Shown here: positions 18,587 to 22,701 of the stretch, piece after piece
Position numbering within the stretch: the first letter of the stretch is position 1
How the letters are laid out: each line of letters opens with the position of its first letter
Assembly: GCA_965240325.2 (NCBI GenBank)
Contig: CBDEKP020000003.1
Span: forward strand, 1 to 22,701
Direction: 5' to 3'
Length of the DNA: 22,701 nt
Origin: Rebecca billardiae RCC1528
Taxonomy: Eukaryota > Haptophyta
Program-made: the position numbers and the translations under genes
The notes under the pieces: model-generated
What the model saw: only the letters and a program-made list of their open reading frames with translations
Told to the model about the DNA's origin: nothing
Databases searched by the model: none

Positions 18587-19660
18587 TCAGACGGCTGAGG
18601 GCCCAAGCCCGAGCTCGAAGCTGCGGGGGATGATCGTCTTTGTGAGCATCTCGTACGCCATCCACTGGCGGATGCTCGGGATCTGCGCCTGCGAGAAGTC
18701 GAGCTTGCGGCCGAAGACCAGGCAGCGCACGTACATGCACACGAACACGCCGCAGTCGAAGCCGTTGCCCTGCACGGGCGCGTCGTCGCGCAGCACGCTC
18801 GGCCAGTGTGACACGTCGACATGCGCGCCGTACTTGGTGTGCCATTCCTCGGCGAGCCACGGGCGGAGCAGCCGCGCGCACGAGGGGTGCCGCGGACGGT
18901 ACGAGTCAAGGAGCTCGAAGCGCTTCGCCTTCAGGTCGATGGCGGCGAGCACCCAGTGCGCCTGCCCCAGGTTGATCGGCACGAGAATGCGCTGGTACCT
19001 GCGCAGGTCGACGTCCTTCGTCCAGCGGCGCACGCCGTCGTAGTCGTACGCAGCTGTGTCAGTCGCCCTGGCGAGGCGGGTGTAGAAGAAGCAGCTCATC
19101 ACGTGCGCGCGGTGCGCCATCCTCGGCCGCTGCTTGGCATACTTGTCTAGCATGCCCAGGTAGACGTTGATGAGCTCATCGTTCAGCCACTCGCCCCGCC
19201 GCATGCGCGCCATGCACTGCCGGGTGACGTTGTTCCCGCGGAGCGAGACGAGCACCTCAAGGGGGCGCTTGCGGCAGCTCGAGCGATCGAGCGCGTCGCG
19301 TACCGCGCGCGCCTCGTCGCCCCCGACCGACCACGGCGAGTGCCGGGCCCTGGTCCGCCTGAACGCACGCCTGCGCAGGAAGCCCCATGCCGATGACCGT
19401 AGTCGCAGGCGGCCGATTTGGCGCAGGGCGCTGAGCGCGTCGACGGCGGAGACGAATGACCTGCGCCGGTGGCGCCGCGCCGGGCGATGCTCGGCGAACC
19501 CGCCACCCGCGGGACGCCACCGAGAGCTGCGGGCCCTACTCGGCCACTGCCACGACGGCGCCATCTGCTCACGCGGCTTTTTAAGCCCGGCTTTCTCGAG
19601 CAGTGACAGTAGCCAGCCGGACGCCGGTCGCTCAGCACCCGACGCCGTCAGATTCGTCAT
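18587..19660 (-). CDS. Ulp1/SENP-type (peptidase C48) cysteine protease
   Basis: The product is 357 residues. The ATG is the first after an in-frame TGA at 19727-19729; the stop is TGA at 18587-18589. The C-terminal half (about 130-345) is a Ulp1-family catalytic domain. It has the WLND substrate-side motif at 158-161 (WLNDELINVYL), catalytic His235 in QAHWVLAAID, catalytic Asp252 in ELLDS, the oxyanion-hole Gln297 and nucleophile Cys303 in VQGNGFDCGVFVCMY. All key residues are present, so an active enzyme is expected. The family processes SUMO or related ubiquitin-like proteins and removes them from targets, usually in the nucleus or at its envelope. The N-terminal 110 residues are arginine-rich (RRHRRR at 62-67) and could target the nucleus. 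C48 domains are also carried by some DNA transposons, but no transposase is seen here. It is read away from the telomere. Confidence 0.93.
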   Translation of the reverse strand: MTNLTASGAERPASGWLLSLLEKAGLKKPREQMAPSWQWPSRARSSRWRPAGGGFAEHRPARRHRRRSFVSAVDALSALRQIGRLRLRSSAWGFLRRRAFRRTRARHSPWSVGGDEARAVRDALDRSSCRKRPLEVLVSLRGNNVTRQCMARMRRGEWLNDELINVYLGMLDKYAKQRPRMAHRAHVMSCFFYTRLARATDTAAYDYDGVRRWTKDVDLRRYQRILVPINLGQAHWVLAAIDLKAKRFELLDSYRPRHPSCARLLRPWLAEEWHTKYGAHVDVSHWPSVLRDDAPVQGNGFDCGVFVCMYVRCLVFGRKLDFSQAQIPSIRQWMAYEMLTKTIIPRSFELGLGPSAV

Positions 19661-20017
19661 CCACGTGAGTCCGGCAAGCGGTATACCACGACTAGGCTGT
19701 CTGCCAACTACACAGGGTCCGCAGTGTCACGATCAGCCCAGTGCCGCCGCAATCAGAGTGGGCTACACACGTTGTACACACGCACACACACACGCGTCCT
19801 CATTCATTCGGCTGGTCGGACCCTAGCCCCCGCCCGGCAGCAGCCGGCATGCTGCTGGCGCGTCGGACCATCAGCTCGTGCCAGCGCCCGAGCGGCAGCC
19901 GGCCCGCGCTGGGAGCCGTTCGCACGGCAACCGCGCTGCATGCTCGTGAGCAGCGCTCTGCAGCCGGGCGCTCGAGCCTCCCGCTCGAGCGAGAGCTGCC
20001 GGTGCGACCCGAGGCGC
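19661..20017. other. Intergenic region between the two telomere-proximal genes
   Basis: These 357 bp separate the stop of the distal gene from the ATG of the protease. They hold a short (CA)n tract at about 19764-19796 and no gene. The protease promoter should lie here. Confidence 0.55.
19764..19796. repeat. CA dinucleotide repeat
   Basis: A tract of ACAC units is interrupted by GTTGT and single G bases. It sits about 105-135 bp upstream of the protease ATG. Confidence 0.8.
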
Positions 20018-21295
20018 TTACGCCCACCCAGCGCGACCCTTGGCGTGCTTGGCGTGCTTCCCCCCCTTCTTGTCCTTCGGCTCCTTCTTGATCTTCTGCT
20101 GCGGCGGGCGGCCGCCGCCTTCGCGCGCCCGCCAGCGCGCGCCATCTTCTTTGATCTCGCGCAGCTCCGACTCGAGCTCCTCCAAGTCGGAGTCGGCGTC
20201 TGTGCGCTCTCCGCGGCCTCGTTTGTTCGTCGTCGACACCGGCTGCAGCAGCGCGGCCCGCGACGCGGCCAGCCCAGCCATCACGTCCTCCTCCTCCGAA
20301 TCCTCCTCCTCCTCCTTCTCGCGCGCCGCCGCCGCCGCCGCCGCCGCCTCGCGCGCCGCCTCACGCGCCGCCTCGCGCGCACGCTTGGCCTTGATCTTGC
20401 GGCGGCGCTCGCGCTCGCGCTCGTCCGACTTGCACGCCGCCTCGCGCGGCTCCGCCTGCTGCCGGCCCGCCGCCGCGCGCGCGCGGGCTCGCGCCGCCGC
20501 CGCCTCCTCCTTCTCCTGCTCAGCCGCCACGTCGCGGGCGCGCCTGGCCGCGGCCGCCTCGCGCGCCCGCTCGCGCGCAGCAGCCGCCTCCGTCTCCTGC
20601 TCAGCCTGCTCAGCCGCCTCGCGCACGCGCGTGGCCGCCGCCGCCGCGCGCGCTCGCTCGGCCGCCATCGCGCGCTCGGCCGCCGCCGCCTTCGCCTGCT
20701 CGCGGGCTCGGGAACCCGCCAGGGCGTTGCTGTGCTCGCCGCGGCGCGTGCCCAAGCTCGTCAGCTCCTCGTCTCCGCCCGGCACGGCAGCCGCAGTCGG
20801 CGGCGCCCGCACCGCCCCGGTGAGCGGCGGCGCCCGCACCGCCGCGGTGAGCGGCGGCGATTCCGGCGGCGGCGCCCGGCAGCGCGGCGGCGGCGTCCGC
20901 GGCGGCGACGGCGATGCCGACGGCGACATGGACGGCCGCGTCGGCGACACCCGCTGCGACGGCGGCGTCTGCGCGGCCAGCGGCGCCCGCTCGCGCAGCG
21001 GCGTCGGCGTCAGCGGCCCGTCCGCCGAAGGGCTCGGGCGGCTAGCGGGGCCGTCCTCCTCCTCCCCCTCGTCCTCGTCCTCCTCGTCCTCGTCGTCGCC
21101 CACCGAGCGGTCGCCCTCCGAGCGGTCGCCCTCCGAGCCTAGGTCGGGGATGCCATCGTCCTCGTCCTCGTCCTCGCTGTCGTGGGCGTGGTCGTCGGGC
21201 GACCCGATCGGCTGCGTCAGCTGGTGCATGAGTTCGCTGATGCCGGCCTCGTCGAAGTCGACGGACTCCTCTCGGCCTGCGCGCGCGACCGGCAT
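20018..21295 (-). CDS. Charged, coiled-coil-like protein next to the telomere
   Basis: The product is 425 residues and I do not recognise the family. The frame is open further to a GTG at 21304 and on to the telomere edge; the first ATG is 21295. In order: a short N-terminal segment (VDFDEAGISELMHQL, about 12-26); a very acidic stretch (about 39-81); a Pro/Ser-rich stretch (about 83-170) with SP/TP sites; a long Ala/Arg/Glu-rich helix likely to be a coiled coil or single alpha-helix (about 196-335); a second acidic patch (EEEEDSEEED, about 328-337); a short helix (LEELESELREIKEDGARW); and a lysine-rich tail (KIKKEPKDKKGGKH) that could direct it to the nucleus. The GC-rich third codon positions support it over the antisense 430-codon frame. 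Its 5' end is only about 30 bp from the telomere repeats, so it may be truncated. A nuclear or chromatin-related role is inference from composition only. Confidence 0.6.
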   Translation of the reverse strand: MPVARAGREESVDFDEAGISELMHQLTQPIGSPDDHAHDSEDEDEDDGIPDLGSEGDRSEGDRSVGDDEDEEDEDEGEEEDGPASRPSPSADGPLTPTPLRERAPLAAQTPPSQRVSPTRPSMSPSASPSPPRTPPPRCRAPPPESPPLTAAVRAPPLTGAVRAPPTAAAVPGGDEELTSLGTRRGEHSNALAGSRAREQAKAAAAERAMAAERARAAAAATRVREAAEQAEQETEAAAARERAREAAAARRARDVAAEQEKEEAAAARARARAAAGRQQAEPREAACKSDERERERRRKIKAKRAREAAREAAREAAAAAAAAREKEEEEDSEEEDVMAGLAASRAALLQPVSTTNKRGRGERTDADSDLEELESELREIKEDGARWRAREGGGRPPQQKIKKEPKDKKGGKHAKHAKGRAGWA

Positions 21296-21324
21296 GGCGC
21301 GCACGCGCCTCGGCTGGTGGCGCC

Positions 21325-21622
21325 TAGGTTAGGGTTAGGGTTAGGGTTAGGGTTAGGGTTAGGGTTAGGGTTAGGGTTAGGGTTAGGGTTAGGGTTAGGG
21401 TTAGGGTTAGGGTTAGGGTTAGGGTTAGGGTTAGGGTTAGGGTTAGGGTTAGGGTTAGGGTTAGGGTTAGGGTTAGGGTTAGGGTTAGGGTTAGGGTTAG
21501 GGTTAGGGTTAGGTTAGGGTTAGGGTTAGGGTTAGGGTTAGGGTTAGGGTTAGGGTTAGGGTTAGGGTTAGGGTTAGGGTTAGGGTTAGGGTTAGGGTTA
21601 GGGTTAGGGGTTAGGGTTAGGG

Positions 21623-21663
<41 letters not shown>

Positions 21664-21688
21664 GGTTAGGTTAGGGTTAGGGTTAGGG

Positions 21689-21729
<41 letters not shown>

Positions 21730-22395
21730 GGTTAGGGTTAGGGTTAGGGTTAGGGTTAGGGTTAGGGTTAGGGTTAGGGTTAGGGTTAGGGTTAGGGTTA
21801 GGGTTAGGGTTAGGGTTAGGGTTAGGGTTAGGGTTAGGGTTAGGGTTAGGGTTAGGGTTAGGGTTAGGGTTAGGGTTAGGGTTAGGGTTAGGGTTAGGGT
21901 TAGGGTTAGGGTTAGGGTTAGGGTTAGGGTTAGGGTTAGGGTTAGGGTTAGGGTTAGGGTTAGGGTTAGGGTTAGGGTTAGGGTTAGGGTTAGGGTTAGG
22001 GTTAGGGTTAGGGTTAGGGTTAGGGTTAGGGTTTAGGGTTTTAGGGTTAGGGTTAGGGTTAGGGTTAGGGTTAGGGTTAGGGTTAGGGTTAGGGTTAGGG
22101 TTAGGGTTAGGGTTAGGGTTAGGGTTAGGGTTAGGGGTTAGGGTTAGGGGGGTTAGGGGTTAGGGTTAGGGTTAGGGTTAGGGTTAGGGTTAGGGTTAGG
22201 GGTTAGGGTTAGGGTTAGGGTTAGGGTTAGGGTTAGGGTTAGGGTTAGGGTTAGGGTTAGGGTTAGGGTTAGGGTTAGGGTTAGGGTTAGGGTTAGGGTT
22301 AGGGTTAGGGTTAGGGTTAGGGTTAGGGTTAGGGTTAGGGTTAGGGTTAGGGTTAGGGTTAGGGTTAGGGTTAGGGGTTAGGGTTAGGGTTAGGG

Positions 22396-22436
<41 letters not shown>

Positions 22437-22650
22437 GTTAGGGGTTAGGGTTAGGGTTAGGGTTAGGGTTAGGGTTAGGGTTAGGGTTAGGGTTAGGGGT
22501 TAGGGTTAGGGTTAGGGTTAGGGTTAGGGTTAGGGTTAGGGTTAGGGTTAGGGTTAGGGTTAGGGTTAGGGTTAGGGTTAGGGTTAGGGTTAGGGTTAGG
22601 GTTAGGGTTAGGGTTAGGGTTAGGTTAGGGTTTCGGGGTTAGGGTTAGGG

Positions 22651-22687
<37 letters not shown>

Positions 22688-22701
22688 GTTAGGGTTAGGG
22701 T
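21325..22701 (+). repeat. Telomere repeat array (TTAGGG)n
   Basis: The hexamer TTAGGG runs in tandem from just after GCGCC (21321-21324) to the end of the window, G-rich strand reading outward, as expected of a right chromosome end. Variants are interspersed: TTAGG near 21509, 21668 and 22434; TTAGGGG near 21604, 22130 and 22375; TTTAGGG near 21641, 21707 and 22031; TTTTAGGG near 22038; a G-run near 22147; and TTTCGGGG near 22631. The block from about 21720 to 22030 is free of variants. The terminus itself is not reached in a way that shows an overhang. Confidence 0.99.

Noticed and set aside
20040-21332. 430-codon plus-strand frame opposite the telomere-proximal gene
   Set aside because: It is a serine/alanine/arginine-rich antisense shadow; the minus-strand frame has ordered acidic, helical and basic segments and GC-rich third codon positions.

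Overview
The window is the right-hand end of a chromosome from a GC-rich eukaryote. It runs into about 1.38 kb of (TTAGGG)n with the G-rich strand pointing outward (21325-22701). The telomere motif, the high GC with GC-rich codon third positions, and compact single-exon genes coding for a Ulp1-type protease, a 2OG-Fe(II)-oxygenase-like protein and a zinc-finger protein suggest a protist or alga. A haptophyte or ochrophyte would fit, but that is an inference and not a diagnosis. Nothing looks bacterial: there are no operons, ribosome binding sites or terminators.

Layout. Positions 1-960 hold no recognisable gene. Positions 977-9953 form a very large imperfect palindrome. Each arm holds, from outside in, a boundary module of short dyads, a satellite with a 267-bp higher-order repeat full of the dyad CTCCGC-TG-GCGGAG, a roughly 465-bp single-copy core almost identical between arms, and a tandem repeat of about 214 bp. 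The arms stop matching near 4943 and 6390, and a unique 0.8-kb spacer (5283-6105) lies at the middle. No convincing gene lies in the palindrome; its open frames start at non-ATG codons or follow the repeats. GC-rich tandem repeats (10265-11090) and a 23-25 bp minisatellite (11231-11410) follow.

The genic part starts at 11417: a minus-strand 2OG-Fe(II)-oxygenase-like protein (11417-12571), a gene-poor stretch with a thrice-repeated short motif (12572-14836), and a plus-strand protein with a C2H2 finger and a possible PUA/ASCH-like domain (14837-15649). Next is a fold-back element of about 1.94 kb bounded by perfect 38-bp terminal inverted repeats (15687-17623), then an intergenic region with AT-rich islands, a minus-strand Ulp1/SENP-type (C48) cysteine protease with an intact catalytic set (18587-19660), and a minus-strand charged, coiled-coil-like protein (20018-21295) whose first ATG is only about 30 bp from the telomere repeats.

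The four genes show no evident pathway link. The Ulp1 protease and the charged telomere-proximal protein are both read away from the telomere. The most unusual content is structural: the dyad-rich palindrome, the fold-back element, and a gene abutting the telomere. All coordinates and identities were worked out by eye, and no alignment or database search was run.
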